Below are positions 21,900 through 32,356 of a stretch of 64,000 bases of DNA, one piece after another (within the stretch, counting starts at the first letter, position 1; the number at the start of each line of letters is the position of its first letter). Source of the stretch: Methylomonas sp. ZR1 (GTDB lineage: Bacteria > Pseudomonadota > Gammaproteobacteria > Methylococcales > Methylomonadaceae); the NCBI RefSeq assembly GCF_013141865.1, contig NZ_RCST01000001.1, positions 2,666,001 to 2,730,000 on the forward strand, read 5' to 3'. The translations under genes were made by a program, and so were the position numbers. Under the pieces are notes generated by a model. The model had not been told where the DNA came from. It did not search any database and was given only the letters and a program-made list of their open reading frames with translations.

Positions 21900-22643
21900 T
21901 CAACCGTGTAAACGCGACTCCCGCATGACACGCTTCATATCCCTGACCGCGCTATCCAAGCCGGAAAACAAAGCCTGCGCAATCAAGGAATGACCAATAT
22001 TTAGCTCAACAATCTGCTCGATCCGGCAAATAGCTTCCACATTGGCGATATTCAAGCCGTGGCCGGCATTCACTTGCAATCCTGCTTGGTGCGCGTAAGC
22101 CGCAGCCGTGCGGATTCGTTGCAATTCTTGCTCCCGCTCTGGTTTACTTGCAGCATCGGCATAGCGGCCGGTATGTAACTCCACCACCGGCGCACCCGCC
22201 TGGACCGCCGCGTCGATTTGCCGATAATCCGGATCGATAAACAAAGAGACTTCTATATTCGCATCCGCCAATTGTTGGCAAGCAGAACGCATCTTTTCCG
22301 CGGCGCCTGCCACATCCAGACCGCCTTCGGTCGTCAATTCCTCTCGGCGCTCGGGCACCAAACAACAAGCTTGTGGCTCGACCTTAACCGCAAACGCCAA
22401 CATGGCTTCTGTCACGGCCATCTCCAGATTCAACCGGGTGTGCAACATATCCTTTAACAAATAAATATCTCTGTCCTGAATATGCCGCCTGTCTTCGCGC
22501 AAATGCGCGGTAATACCGTCAGCACCGGCTTGCTCGGCGATCAGCGCAGCCTGCACCGGCTCGGGATAACGAGTACCTCTAGCCTGACGCAAGGTCGCAA
22601 CATGGTCGATGTTGACACCTAATAAGATGATTTGTTTTTCCAT
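21900..22643 (-). CDS. pdxJ: pyridoxine 5'-phosphate synthase PdxJ
   Basis: Joins 1-deoxyxylulose 5-phosphate with 3-amino-2-oxopropyl phosphate in vitamin B6 synthesis. 247 residues, as usual. Visible: [50 protein letters not shown] and the GHGLN phosphate site, then [17 protein letters not shown]. It follows recO with a 73-base gap on the minus strand, the classic rnc-era-recO-pdxJ order. Confidence 0.96.
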   Translation of the reverse strand: MEKQIILLGVNIDHVATLRQARGTRYPEPVQAALIAEQAGADGITAHLREDRRHIQDRDIYLLKDMLHTRLNLEMAVTEAMLAFAVKVEPQACCLVPERREELTTEGGLDVAGAAEKMRSACQQLADANIEVSLFIDPDYRQIDAAVQAGAPVVELHTGRYADAASKPEREQELQRIRTAAAYAHQAGLQVNAGHGLNIANVEAICRIEQIVELNIGHSLIAQALFSGLDSAVRDMKRVMRESRLHG

Positions 22644-22716
22644 TGAATATAAGTCCGCAAGCGGATGAGAAAGAGGGATGAAAGACGGTCAACCTATCCT
22701 GATCTTTGTCTTTCGC

Positions 22717-23418
22717 CTATAAATACTTAATAATTTTTGCCAGGACATCCCTACTTTTCAACTGTCTGCCTTGCAAATGTCCATCCAGCATTTTTCTGAA
22801 GAGCAGTTTGGCTTCGAGCAGCGCGCGGCCTTCCAATGAAGCCCTTGCGGCCAATATTGACAAGGTTTCACCACCGATCAAACCTTCGTTATCCGCGACC
22901 ATGCCGCAATCAGCTAAAAAATTGTAGCGCTGACCTATCTTGATGGGATTACCGTTAGCTTCCGAATCCATCGCAACGGCGTAGCCAGCTTCTTGCAATA
23001 AATCCAGTTCAAAATAACGCAGAGTCTGCTCGATACATTCACCAAGCAATAAACCACTCAAGCAGCGCTCGTAGCAGCTAAATATCTCGGGCTGGGGATC
23101 GTTTTTGTGCACGAATAGTTGCACCAGCTCGTTCACATAAAATCCGCAGTACAGCGCCAAGCGCTCTAAAGGGTAGCTGTCGACGTATTCCACCTGAGAC
23201 AGAATTTTTAGTTCGTTTTTATCGATAAAGGACAGCCGCAATGCACTGAAAGGCAATAACAACCCGGCTATTTTCGACTTTTCCTTACGCACACCCTTGG
23301 CAAGCATGGACATCACGCCAAAATCCCGCGTGAAGACCTCTAACAATACACTGGTTTCCCGGTATGGCCGATGCTGCAGAACAAACGCCGGCTGTAAATA
23401 AACGGCCGAGCCGCTCAT
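22717..23418 (-). CDS. recO: DNA repair protein RecO
   Basis: Loads RecA on SSB-coated DNA in the RecFOR pathway. 233 residues. The N-terminal OB fold is seen in PAFVLQHRPYRETSVLLEVFTRDFG, followed by KGVRKEKSK and LLPFSALRLSF. A C-terminal helical domain without a clear zinc-cysteine cluster follows. Its ATG overlaps the era stop by one base (TAATG), so translation is coupled. Confidence 0.93.
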   Translation of the reverse strand: MSGSAVYLQPAFVLQHRPYRETSVLLEVFTRDFGVMSMLAKGVRKEKSKIAGLLLPFSALRLSFIDKNELKILSQVEYVDSYPLERLALYCGFYVNELVQLFVHKNDPQPEIFSCYERCLSGLLLGECIEQTLRYFELDLLQEAGYAVAMDSEANGNPIKIGQRYNFLADCGMVADNEGLIGGETLSILAARASLEGRALLEAKLLFRKMLDGHLQGRQLKSRDVLAKIIKYL

Positions 23419-24308
23419 TAATGGTCAAAATCGCTAAAACCTAAACTCTGCAAGGCGCGCTCGTTATCCGACCAACCCTTTTTCACTTTAACCCACAATT
23501 CCAGATAGACTTTTTGGCCGATCAATTTTTCAATATCAACCCGCGCCTCGCTACCGACTTTTTTCAACATTTCGCCTTGTTTACCGATGACGATGCTTTT
23601 TTGGCTATCACGCTCCACCAAGATGGCCGCGTATATTTTGCAAAGCTCCGGAAACTCCTCGTAACGTTCGATTTCGACAGTCAGCGCATAAGGTAATTCA
23701 TCGCCTAAACGCCGAGTCAATTTTTCGCGAATAATTTCAGCGGCAAAAAAGCGCTCCGGCCTGTCGGTGATTTGATCTTCCGGATAAATGAGCTCGGCCT
23801 CGGGCAGCAACGCCATAATGTGCTGTTCCAGCACCTCAAGATTGGTATTTTTCAAGGCCGAAACCGGCACGATATGCTGAAACGGATATTTTTGCTGCGC
23901 CTCGGCGAAGAACTTCAGCACCGCATCCTTATCCTTGATTTTATCGACCTTGTTGATTGCCAAGATAACCGGCAGTCCGGCTTGCTCGAGTTTCTTGAAA
24001 ATCTTCTCGTCGTAGTCGTGCCAATACAGGCCATCCAGCAACCAAATCACGACATCGACCCCAAGCAGCGTGCTGTCCGCAGTCTTATTCAGATAACGGT
24101 TCAATACCTTTTTTTCGTCGCTGTGCATGCCCGGTGTGTCCATGAAGATGGCTTGACCAGCGGCTGTCGTCTTGATACCCAGAATTCGGTGCCGGGTAGT
24201 TTGCGGTTTTCTTGAGGTGATACTGAGTTTCTGACCCAGCAAGTGATTCATCAGCGTCGATTTGCCGACATTGGGCCTACCGATTAAAGCAACATATCCG
24301 CAGTTCAT
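23418..24308 (-). CDS. era: GTPase Era
   Basis: A ribosome-assembly GTPase of 296 residues that binds the 3' end of 16S rRNA. G1 is [13 protein letters not shown]3 is DTPGMH, G4 is NKVD, and the C-terminal KH domain has IVIGKQGEMLKKVGSEAR. The start overlaps the rnc stop by four bases. Part of the lepB-DUF4845-rnc-era-recO block. Confidence 0.97.
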   Translation of the reverse strand: MNCGYVALIGRPNVGKSTLMNHLLGQKLSITSRKPQTTRHRILGIKTTAAGQAIFMDTPGMHSDEKKVLNRYLNKTADSTLLGVDVVIWLLDGLYWHDYDEKIFKKLEQAGLPVILAINKVDKIKDKDAVLKFFAEAQQKYPFQHIVPVSALKNTNLEVLEQHIMALLPEAELIYPEDQITDRPERFFAAEIIREKLTRRLGDELPYALTVEIERYEEFPELCKIYAAILVERDSQKSIVIGKQGEMLKKVGSEARVDIEKLIGQKVYLELWVKVKKGWSDNERALQSLGFSDFDH

Positions 24309-24988
24309 TTATCCCTGGATTGTAAAAAATTTAACATATTTTCGGCAGCAGCCTGCTCGGCCTTTTTTCTGGAAATACCCACGCCGTTGCGCGTTTCCGG
24401 TGTTAATGCGATGGTGCATTTCACTTCAAAGGTTTGGGCATGATCCGCGCCGGACATACTGACCAATTCGTAAATCGGCAAGGGTTTACGGCTGGCTTGC
24501 ATCAACTCCTGCAAACGGGTTTTCGGGTCTTTGGTCCAATCGTCTACTTTCAGCGCGGCCAGCTTGTCATCGAATAATCGCAATATCCACTGCTGACAAA
24601 CCTCAACGCCTTGGTCTTTCAGCAAGGCCCCCATGATGGCTTCCAACGCATCCGACAAAATCGAATCTCTACGGAAACCGCCGCTTTTCAGTTCGCCGGA
24701 ACCGAGAATTAGATAATCACCGATATTGTGCTGCCTGGCCACTTCCGCCAGAGAATTCTGGTTGACCAAACTGGCCCGCAACCGACTTAAGGCGCCCTCT
24801 CCCGCCTCGGGGAACAGTTCGTATAGTTTTTGGGCGATCACGAAGCCCAACACGGAATCGCCCAAATATTCGAGACGCTCGTTGTTTCTGGCCCCCATGC
24901 TGCGATGAGTCAAAGCCATCGTAAATAAGCTGGGATCGTTAAACCTTAAACCCAACTTGCCGGCAAGAATTTCAGGTTTCTTAATCAC
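24305..24988 (-). CDS. rnc: ribonuclease III
   Basis: Cleaves double-stranded RNA in rRNA processing. 227 residues: catalytic domain with the signature NERLEYLGDSVLGFVI and the later acidic site SDALEAIMGALLKD, then a C-terminal double-stranded-RNA-binding domain (KTRLQELMQ ... GISRKKAEQAAAENML). It overlaps DUF4845 upstream and era downstream by four bases each. Confidence 0.97.
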   Translation of the reverse strand: MIKKPEILAGKLGLRFNDPSLFTMALTHRSMGARNNERLEYLGDSVLGFVIAQKLYELFPEAGEGALSRLRASLVNQNSLAEVARQHNIGDYLILGSGELKSGGFRRDSILSDALEAIMGALLKDQGVEVCQQWILRLFDDKLAALKVDDWTKDPKTRLQELMQASRKPLPIYELVSMSGADHAQTFEVKCTIALTPETRNGVGISRKKAEQAAAENMLNFLQSRDK

Positions 24989-25362
24989 TTGTTGCCAGCT
25001 TCGAATCCCTCGTGGAACTCAACCAACACACTCAAATTCCCCATGATGGGTTCTACACGCTCATAGTCTATGTCAACCCGTACATAGCCGGGTTGCGCGA
25101 CAATTTTGATATTGTCATTGGTGACGTGCTCTACATAATTCATATCAAAGCGTTTTTCCAAGCTACCCTTTATATCAGACTTAGTTTTAGTCACTATATC
25201 AGTAGTGTTTTCTACTGCTTTCAAGGCGTTAACTACGCGGCTATGATTAATATAAATCGGCGCAATTTTTAGAATCAATAAGGTAAAAAAACCAATTAAC
25301 GCCAAAATAAAGGCAATGGACAGAAAGGTTAAACCGCGTTGTTTTTTTAATGATGACGGCAT
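24985..25362 (-). CDS. DUF4845 membrane protein
   Basis: 125 residues with a single N-terminal membrane helix (about 10-31, after KKQRGLTFLS) and a periplasmic remainder. The QRGLTFLS opening and the ALKAVE and VRVDIDYERVEPIMGNL segments fit DUF4845, which is commonly placed between lepB and rnc in gammaproteobacteria. The opening resembles a type IV pilin-like leader, but this is not evidence of secretion as a pilin. The function is unknown. Confidence 0.8.
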   Translation of the reverse strand: MPSSLKKQRGLTFLSIAFILALIGFFTLLILKIAPIYINHSRVVNALKAVENTTDIVTKTKSDIKGSLEKRFDMNYVEHVTNDNIKIVAQPGYVRVDIDYERVEPIMGNLSVLVEFHEGFEAGNK

Positions 25363-25458
25363 AACACTACCCCCGAGAAAAATTAGAAATAAACCGACGA
25401 CTGTTGAGAGTCCACCGCATTAAGCATTGTTTTTTCGGATTATCTAACAGCTAACCGC

Positions 25459-26235
25459 TCAACGCAGCACTGTGCCTAGCCGGTCGAAAGCAATACCGTT
25501 ATTTTGCCAGTCCCAATTCATCCAGATAAAAAAGGCTCTACCCACCAGATTAGCTTCCGGTACCATACCCCAATAACGACTGTCATTACTGTTATCGCGG
25601 TTATCGCCCATGACGAAATACTGACCCTGCGGCACGACGAACACATCCTCTACAGACGAAGCCCCGTGACTTACCAGGATGGAATGCTCAACCCCCAACA
25701 AATCCTCTTCCAGCCGCTCGGCACCGCTCATATTGCTGCCCTGCCCGACGCCTTGATAACGCCCAAGCGACACTTGCTTGGCGGGTACGCCGTTGACGTA
25801 AAGCTTTTTGTCAAAGTAAGCGATGCGGTCACCCGGCAAACCAATCACCCGTTTGATGTAATCAACTTCCGGTTGTTTCGGAAACCTGAACACCACGATA
25901 TCGCCGCGCTTGGGCTCACCCATTTCGATAACCTTGGTGTTCAGCACCGGTAAGCGCACTCCATAACTGAATTTATTCACCAAAATAAAATCACCGACCA
26001 ACAATGTCGGCATCATCGATCCCGAGGGAATCCGGAAAGGTTCGAACAGAAACGAGCGCAGCAACAATACGATCAACACCACCGGAAAAAACGAACGCGC
26101 ATATTCGACCAATAACGGCTCGTTCTCAGTAGGATAAGGTAGATTGGCCCGCTTCAGATATAAGCTATAGCCACCCCAGACAACGCCGGTGACAAAACTG
26201 GCTACCACCAGAAAAAATGAAAAATCGTAATCCAT
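25459..26235 (-). CDS. lepB: signal peptidase I LepB
   Basis: Removes signal peptides from exported proteins at the outer face of the inner membrane. 258 residues with two N-terminal helices. The catalytic serine lies in IPSGSMMPTLL (Ser73) and the general-base lysine in DYIKRVIGLPGDR (Lys128); the MGDNRDNSNDSRYWG box is complete. It follows lepA by 12 bases. Confidence 0.96.
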   Translation of the reverse strand: MDYDFSFFLVVASFVTGVVWGGYSLYLKRANLPYPTENEPLLVEYARSFFPVVLIVLLLRSFLFEPFRIPSGSMMPTLLVGDFILVNKFSYGVRLPVLNTKVIEMGEPKRGDIVVFRFPKQPEVDYIKRVIGLPGDRIAYFDKKLYVNGVPAKQVSLGRYQGVGQGSNMSGAERLEEDLLGVEHSILVSHGASSVEDVFVVPQGQYFVMGDNRDNSNDSRYWGMVPEANLVGRAFFIWMNWDWQNNGIAFDRLGTVLR

Positions 26236-26247
26236 AATTGATCGTTA

Positions 26248-28047
26248 TTACTCTTTATTGACCTGCAACACCGCCAGGAAGGCTTCCTGTGGAATCTCGA
26301 TACTACCCACCTGCTTCATGCGTTTCTTACCGGCTTTCTGTTTTTCCAGCAGCTTTTTCTTACGGGTAATGTCGCCACCATAACATTTGGCTGTGACATT
26401 TTTGCGCATGGCTTTGACCGTAGAGCGGGCGATGACTTTTGCGCCAATGGCCGCCTGGATCGCCACTTCGTACATCTGCCGCGGAATCAGATCTTTCATC
26501 TTATCGACTAAATCTCGACCACGGTTCTGACTCAAATCCCGATGCACAATAATAGACAAGGCATCGACTTTATCGCCATTGATCAAGACGTCCAGCTTAA
26601 CCAGCGGCGCAGGCTCGAAGCGCAAAAATTCGTAATCGAAAGACGCATAGCCGCGGCTACAGGATTTCAAACGATCAAAGAAATCCAGCACTACTTCACT
26701 CATCGGTAGTTCGTAACTAAGCGATACTTGGCTACCGGCATATTGCATGTTTTTTTGGATGCCGCGTTTTTCGATACAAAGATTGATCACGTTACCCAAG
26801 TAGGCCTGCGGCACCAGAATATTGGCCTGAATAATCGGTTCGCGAATCTCGACAATGGTGCCGACGTCCGGCAGCTTAGCCGGATTGTCGACCATAACGA
26901 CCTCGCCGCCATGGGTTTCCACTTCGTAAATAACAGTCGGCGCGGTGGTAATCAGATCGATGTTGTATTCGCGCTCCAGCCGTTCCTGGACGATCTCCAT
27001 ATGTAGCATGCCGAGGAAGCCGCAACGAAAGCCAAAACCCAGCGCTTGCGAGGTTTCCGGTTCGTAATTGAGTGCCGAGTCGTTTAGACGCAATTTATCC
27101 AACGCTTCGCGCATCGCGCCGAAATCATCGGAACTGACGGGATACAAACCAGCAAACACCCGCGGCTGGACTTTTTCAAACCCCGGCAGTACTTCACTGG
27201 CTGGATTGTCGGTAGCCGTAATGGTGTCGCCGACCGGTGCGCCGAAAATATCCTTGATGCCGGCGACAATGAATCCCACCTCACCGGTGTTGAGTTGCTG
27301 CTTTTCCAATTGTTTGGGGGTATAAACGCCCAATTTATCAACCAGAAATGACTTTCCGGTCGACATGACGGTAATTTTTTGCTTTTTACGTAGACTTCCG
27401 TTGACGATGCGCACCAAGGACACCACGCCGAGATAGTTGTCGAACCAGGAATCGATGATTAAAGCCTGTAACGGCGCATTTTCATCGCCGGCCGGCGGTG
27501 GAATTTTTTGAATCAGTTGATCCAGCACGGCTTCGACACCAATCCCGGTCTTCGCGCTGATCTTCAAAGCTTCATCGGCCGGAATGCCGATCACATTCTC
27601 AATTTCTTCCATCACCCGCTCGGGTTCAGCTGACGGCAAATCGATCTTATTCAAGACCGGCACGACTTCCAAACCTTGTTCGATGGCGGTATAGCAGTTA
27701 GCGACGCTTTGCGCTTCGACGCCTTGAGCAGCATCGACGACCAGCAAGGCGCCTTCGCAAGCCGCCAGCGAACGCGAAACTTCATAGGAAAAATCCACGT
27801 GGCCCGGCGTGTCGATAAAGTTCAGCTGATAGGTGACGCCGTCACTGGCCTTGTAATCCAGGGTGACGCTTTGCGCCTTGATGGTAATGCCGCGTTCCCG
27901 CTCCAGATCCATGGAATCGAGTACCTGCGCCTCCATTTCCCGGTCGCTTAAGCCGCCACAAATTTGAATAAATCGGTCTGCCAATGTCGATTTCCCGTGA
28001 TCGATATGGGCAATGATGGAGAAATTTCTGATATTTTTTTGATCCAC
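26248..28047 (-). CDS. lepA: elongation factor 4 (LepA)
   Basis: A translational GTPase of 599 residues that acts in ribosome back-translocation or assembly. G1 is [10 protein letters not shown]3 is DTPGHVDF, G4 is NKIDLP. The LepA-specific C-terminal domain is present ([20 protein letters not shown] and the GKKRMKQVG end). It heads the lepA-lepB-DUF4845-rnc-era-recO run. Confidence 0.98.
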   Translation of the reverse strand: MDQKNIRNFSIIAHIDHGKSTLADRFIQICGGLSDREMEAQVLDSMDLERERGITIKAQSVTLDYKASDGVTYQLNFIDTPGHVDFSYEVSRSLAACEGALLVVDAAQGVEAQSVANCYTAIEQGLEVVPVLNKIDLPSAEPERVMEEIENVIGIPADEALKISAKTGIGVEAVLDQLIQKIPPPAGDENAPLQALIIDSWFDNYLGVVSLVRIVNGSLRKKQKITVMSTGKSFLVDKLGVYTPKQLEKQQLNTGEVGFIVAGIKDIFGAPVGDTITATDNPASEVLPGFEKVQPRVFAGLYPVSSDDFGAMREALDKLRLNDSALNYEPETSQALGFGFRCGFLGMLHMEIVQERLEREYNIDLITTAPTVIYEVETHGGEVVMVDNPAKLPDVGTIVEIREPIIQANILVPQAYLGNVINLCIEKRGIQKNMQYAGSQVSLSYELPMSEVVLDFFDRLKSCSRGYASFDYEFLRFEPAPLVKLDVLINGDKVDALSIIVHRDLSQNRGRDLVDKMKDLIPRQMYEVAIQAAIGAKVIARSTVKAMRKNVTAKCYGGDITRKKKLLEKQKAGKKRMKQVGSIEIPQEAFLAVLQVNKE

Positions 28048-28118
28048 TTAGCTTCTAGTTAATTCGTTAGGTTTACAGAATAAATGCGGTAGCTGCCCTG
28101 CCCCCGCGAGGTACTGCT

Positions 28119-28856
28119 TTAGGCGGCCTTGGCCAGTATTTGTCTGAATTGCGCGACGGTTTCGGCAGTCAGCGGTTGCCGCTGGTTGTCCCAGACCACG
28201 CCGTCAAGTTCGTCGGCCAACGTATCGATGGTTTCCATGAAATCATCGAATACCGCCAACGGCGCATCGACTTCGCGCGGTTGCATAAAAAACACGATGC
28301 CGGGGCAATAAAAATCTTGTAGCCCGGTGTCCGGGAAAGTACCGGGGTCAACCATGCTGGCGACCGCGAAATCGACCATGCGATTGGCATCCACCCGCTC
28401 GAATACCCGCACACTGCCATAGCGCAAGCCCACACGTTCGAAAGCCTCGAACAGATCTTCGCCATTAAAGCCTTGGTCGGCACGGGCAACGATGCTGAAC
28501 TCGATCAAAGCCGGCAATTCCAAACGCCGCGAATTAGCCAAGGTCGCGGCTTGTTTTTTCTCGACATCCTTGCGCAAAGCATCGGCAGAAGGTTTTGGGC
28601 TGGGCTTGATGGCTTGATCGTCTAACAGAGCATCTCCATCAACCAACTCGTTGCCTAACGCAAATACATCCATTTCATCGTCGTCTTCCTCGACCGAAAA
28701 CTCGTCAACCACTCGGTCGTCGTAAGAGTCCTCGTCGTAATAATCGTCAGGGGTGCGTCTTTCTCGCAACGACTTGACGAAATGCCACAACACCATGCCG
28801 ATCATCACCAGCACGCCGATCAAAATAATCACGACTCTTAATAATTCTTTATCCAT
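28119..28856 (-). CDS. zipA: cell division protein ZipA
   Basis: Anchors FtsZ to the membrane in gammaproteobacteria. 245 residues: N-terminal helix (about 7-29) with the cytoplasmic side after it, an acidic Asp/Glu-rich linker (about 37-85), then the FtsZ-binding domain from about residue 110, including FERVDANRMVDFAVASMV and PGIVFFMQ. Its ATG overlaps the smc stop (TAATG). The gene order smc-zipA is common, but the usual next gene, ligA, is not here; lepA follows after 71 bases. Confidence 0.92.
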   Translation of the reverse strand: MDKELLRVVIILIGVLVMIGMVLWHFVKSLRERRTPDDYYDEDSYDDRVVDEFSVEEDDDEMDVFALGNELVDGDALLDDQAIKPSPKPSADALRKDVEKKQAATLANSRRLELPALIEFSIVARADQGFNGEDLFEAFERVGLRYGSVRVFERVDANRMVDFAVASMVDPGTFPDTGLQDFYCPGIVFFMQPREVDAPLAVFDDFMETIDTLADELDGVVWDNQRQPLTAETVAQFRQILAKAA

Positions 28857-31800
28857 TAGCTTTCTGCCATGCTCACTGCTTCATCAATATCAACCGCCAC
28901 CATTCTGGATACTCCAGGCTCCTTCATGGTAACACCTGCCAGATGTTTTGCAATTTCCATTGTGACTTTGTTGTGCGAAATATACAAAAACTGTACGGTT
29001 GCCGACATGTCTTCCACCATCTGCGAAAAGCGCACGACATTAGCATCGTCGAGCGGCGCGTCCACTTCATCCAGCAAACAAAACGGCGCCGGATTCAGTT
29101 CAAAAATAGAAAAAACCAAGGCCACCGCCGTCAAGGCTTTTTCACCGCCAGACAATAAATGGATGGAGCTGTTGCGCTTGCCGGGCGGCCGGGCAATGAT
29201 GTTGACGCCGGCTTCCAGCAAATCGTCTTCGGTCAACTCCAGATAAGCCTGGCCACCGCCGAACAAACGCGGAAATTTTTCTTTCAAGCCACTATTGATC
29301 TTGTCGAAAGTCTCTTTAAAGCGCTGGCGGCTTTCCTTGTCGATCTTACTGATGGCCTGATCCAAAGTATTTAAGGCATCGACCAAATCGTCATGCTGCT
29401 CGTTTAAAAATTTCATCCGTTCGGATTGCGTTTTGAACTCTTCGATGGCAGTCAGATTGATGGATCCCAACTTTTCTATCTGATCGGTCAATTCGTCGAC
29501 GGCATTTTTCCATTTCGTTTCGCTCGCGCCTTCGGTTAGATTGGCCAGAATCACCTCCGGATCGGCATCCACCTCAGTCAGCTGCTCGGCAATGGTTTGC
29601 TGCCGGACTCGGCTATCTTGTTGCTCGAAACGCACTTGATCCAAGGCTTCCTTTTGTTTTTCCAGGGAGCGTTGGGTTTGCGAATATTGCTCGGCCAACT
29701 GACTGACCGTCTGTTCGCTGGCTTGTTGCGCCTGGCGCTCGGACTGCAAGCTATCCTCGAATTCAGCTTTACGCTCCAACAACTCTTCCAACTGCATTTT
29801 CTCGTCGTCGAGCGGTGCTAATGAAAAGTGCAATTTGTTTTCCAGCTCGGCGATTCGATCAGCCGATTGCTGATGCTGTAGTTGCAAACGCTCGATCTGT
29901 TTGGCGGTCAGCACTTCCGAAGACTTCAGCGATTCGATTTGCGCATGCAAGCGGTGCAAGTGCCGGCGCGCTTCATCTACCGAGGCATCGGTGTTTTGCT
30001 GTTGCGCTTGAATCTGTTGATTCAATTGCTCCAATTCGGTTTTCTTGTCGCCCAAATCGCCCAAGGCCTGCTCGGCGTCCTGCTTGATCATTTCCGCTTC
30101 GGAAATGCTTTCGGCATTTTCCGCCAGATGCTGGCTGATTTCTTCAATCTCGTGATCGAGCTGTTCCAGGCGGCGTTTTTGCTGTTCGAAACGCGCCGAT
30201 TGCGCGCTGTACTCGGCGCTCTTCGCGGAAAACTCGGCACTGAGCAACTTTTCCTTTTGTTGATATTGCTCTCGATTGTTTTCGGCGGCCTTCAATTCGT
30301 GTTCGGAGTTGGCCAATTGCTCTTCGTCCTCGGCTATAGCCATCTGCAATTCGCTTTGCCGCTGCTTCAGTTCGCGTAATTCCTTTTCCCTATGCAATAC
30401 CCCGGCCTTGCTGTCGCTGCCCCGGCTGATTTTGATCCAATCTTTGCCCAGCCAGGTGCCGTCAGCTAATACCACCGACTCATGCGCCTGCAGATGCATT
30501 TGCCGGGCTTGCTGCATGGTCTCCGCGCAATAGATTCCGCTTAGCAGACCGGATAAATCCCAGCGACTACGCAACTTACTAGCCAAGGCCGCTGAATCGG
30601 CACTTGCGCCACTCGAACTGGCATGCGTCTCAAACACCACCAAAGACTGCTTGGTCAAATCCTGCAGCTCACCCAGTATCGAATCGGCGCTATCCACACA
30701 GATCGCTTCCAGATAACTGCCCAGCACCGTTTCCACGGCCGTTTCCCAGCCTTCCTCGGCCTCCAGAAACTCGGCCAAGCGCGGCTGTTGTTCCAGCCCA
30801 ACTTGCTCCAGCCACAATCCAAGCTCTTTCCTATCCTTGCCCATCGCGTGCTGCTGCAATAGTTCCAAGGAACTGATCTTGCCGTTGACCTTCTGCAACT
30901 CGGCGCGACTGGCGTGCAGGCTGTCGTGAAGTTGTTTGATGGTCGGTCGCAGTTCGGCGATGCGCCGCAAAACGGTATCCAGCTGCTGTTGCAACTGTTC
31001 GCGTTCGGCTTCAATCAATTCGATACTGTTATCCAGGGTTTCCAATTCCAGTTGCAATTGGGTATCGGCTAAACCGCCGCGTTCGCCATTCAATTTATCC
31101 AGCCTAGTCTGCAATTGCCGGTTTTGATTTTCCAGCTGTACCAGCTTGGTCCGCTGCACTTCGGCTTGTTCGCGATAACCGGCGTTTTCCGCCAAAAAAG
31201 CTTCCCATTGCTGCTGCCATTGCTGCTTTTGCAGATGCGCGTCTTGTTGAATGCCCAGCAGGTCTTCCTCGCGTTCGCGGGCCACGATCATGGTTTCTTC
31301 GGCTTCCAGCAAGGTCTGACGAATTTCCTCCAATTGCTGCCGGTCCTGTTCACATTCAGATTGCGCCTGCTCGGCTTGCAGTTTCAAGCGATTGATTTCG
31401 ACCAGGGTTTCTTCGTGGCTTTTTTGGTTGTGCTTGATGGTCTGCTCCAGCCGACTAACTTCGGCGACCACCGCATAATATTCGGCTTGGGTGCTATCCA
31501 AATGCTGCTGCTGGGCTTTCTGCTCGCCGCGTTTCAGCTCCATAGCTTTTTCGGTATCTCGCAGCAACACAAACAAACGATTATGCTCGGCGGCAATACT
31601 TTGCAGTTTTTCTTCCAGTTTTTGCGCGGAACGTTGAAAGTTTTGCCAGCGCATCGCCAGCAACTCTTGTTTGTACTGGCGTTCCTGCTTTTTCAGTTCC
31701 GTGTATTTCTCGGCTTTTTCGGCCTGTTTGGCCAAATTCTTGATTTGCTTTTCAACTTCGTCGCGCAAGTCGTTCAAGCGCTCCAGATTCTCGCGGGTAT

Positions 31801-32356
31801 GACGCATGCGGGTTTCGGTTTCCGAACGCCGTTCCTTATATTTGGAAACGCCGGCCGCCTCCTCGATATGCACCCGCAAATCTTCGGGCTTGGCTTCCAC
31901 CATCCGCGAAATCGTGCCTTGCTCGATAATCGCATAACTGCGCGAACCCAAACCGGTACCCAAAAACAGATCGGTGATGTCCTTACGCCTGCACTTGGAG
32001 CCATTCAACATGAATAGCGATTGTCCATCTCGGCTGACCTGGCGCTTGATGGAAATGGTGGCGTACTGCGAATACTCACCGCCGGCCTTGCCTTCGCTGT
32101 TGTCGAAAACCAGTTCGACCGAAGCCATACTCACCGGCTTGCGGCCCGAAGAGCCGTTGAAAATCACGTCGGCCATGTTGCCGCCGCGCAAATGCTTGGC
32201 CGAGCTTTCGCCCATCACCCAACGTACCGCGTCGATGATATTGGATTTGCCGCAACCGTTCGGACCGACGATCGCAGTCAAATTGCCGTTGATCGGTATC
32301 GTGGTGGGATCGACAAAGGATTTGAAACCCGAAAGTTTGATTTTTTCCAGCTTCAT
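28856..32356 (-). CDS. smc: chromosome partition protein Smc
   Basis: A condensin ATPase of 1166 residues. From the ATG at 32356 the chain opens MKLEKIKLSGFKSFVDPT, as in other Smc proteins; a longer reading from 32449 adds 31 unrelated residues. Walker A is GPNGCGKSN, long coiled coils rich in Gln and Glu flank a hinge (about residues 490-640), and the C-terminal head has the LLSGGEKALTAVAL signature and the Walker B LLDEVDAPLDDANV. The presence of Smc rather than MukB separates this organism from the Enterobacterales. It overlaps zipA. Confidence 0.97.
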   Translation of the reverse strand: MKLEKIKLSGFKSFVDPTTIPINGNLTAIVGPNGCGKSNIIDAVRWVMGESSAKHLRGGNMADVIFNGSSGRKPVSMASVELVFDNSEGKAGGEYSQYATISIKRQVSRDGQSLFMLNGSKCRRKDITDLFLGTGLGSRSYAIIEQGTISRMVEAKPEDLRVHIEEAAGVSKYKERRSETETRMRHTRENLERLNDLRDEVEKQIKNLAKQAEKAEKYTELKKQERQYKQELLAMRWQNFQRSAQKLEEKLQSIAAEHNRLFVLLRDTEKAMELKRGEQKAQQQHLDSTQAEYYAVVAEVSRLEQTIKHNQKSHEETLVEINRLKLQAEQAQSECEQDRQQLEEIRQTLLEAEETMIVAREREEDLLGIQQDAHLQKQQWQQQWEAFLAENAGYREQAEVQRTKLVQLENQNRQLQTRLDKLNGERGGLADTQLQLELETLDNSIELIEAEREQLQQQLDTVLRRIAELRPTIKQLHDSLHASRAELQKVNGKISSLELLQQHAMGKDRKELGLWLEQVGLEQQPRLAEFLEAEEGWETAVETVLGSYLEAICVDSADSILGELQDLTKQSLVVFETHASSSGASADSAALASKLRSRWDLSGLLSGIYCAETMQQARQMHLQAHESVVLADGTWLGKDWIKISRGSDSKAGVLHREKELRELKQRQSELQMAIAEDEEQLANSEHELKAAENNREQYQQKEKLLSAEFSAKSAEYSAQSARFEQQKRRLEQLDHEIEEISQHLAENAESISEAEMIKQDAEQALGDLGDKKTELEQLNQQIQAQQQNTDASVDEARRHLHRLHAQIESLKSSEVLTAKQIERLQLQHQQSADRIAELENKLHFSLAPLDDEKMQLEELLERKAEFEDSLQSERQAQQASEQTVSQLAEQYSQTQRSLEKQKEALDQVRFEQQDSRVRQQTIAEQLTEVDADPEVILANLTEGASETKWKNAVDELTDQIEKLGSINLTAIEEFKTQSERMKFLNEQHDDLVDALNTLDQAISKIDKESRQRFKETFDKINSGLKEKFPRLFGGGQAYLELTEDDLLEAGVNIIARPPGKRNSSIHLLSGGEKALTAVALVFSIFELNPAPFCLLDEVDAPLDDANVVRFSQMVEDMSATVQFLYISHNKVTMEIAKHLAGVTMKEPGVSRMVAVDIDEAVSMAES

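Noticed and set aside
31115..32017. 300-codon plus-strand reading within smc
   Set aside because: Very Leu/Phe/Gln-rich, as expected for the reverse of a coiled-coil gene; smc on the other strand accounts for it.
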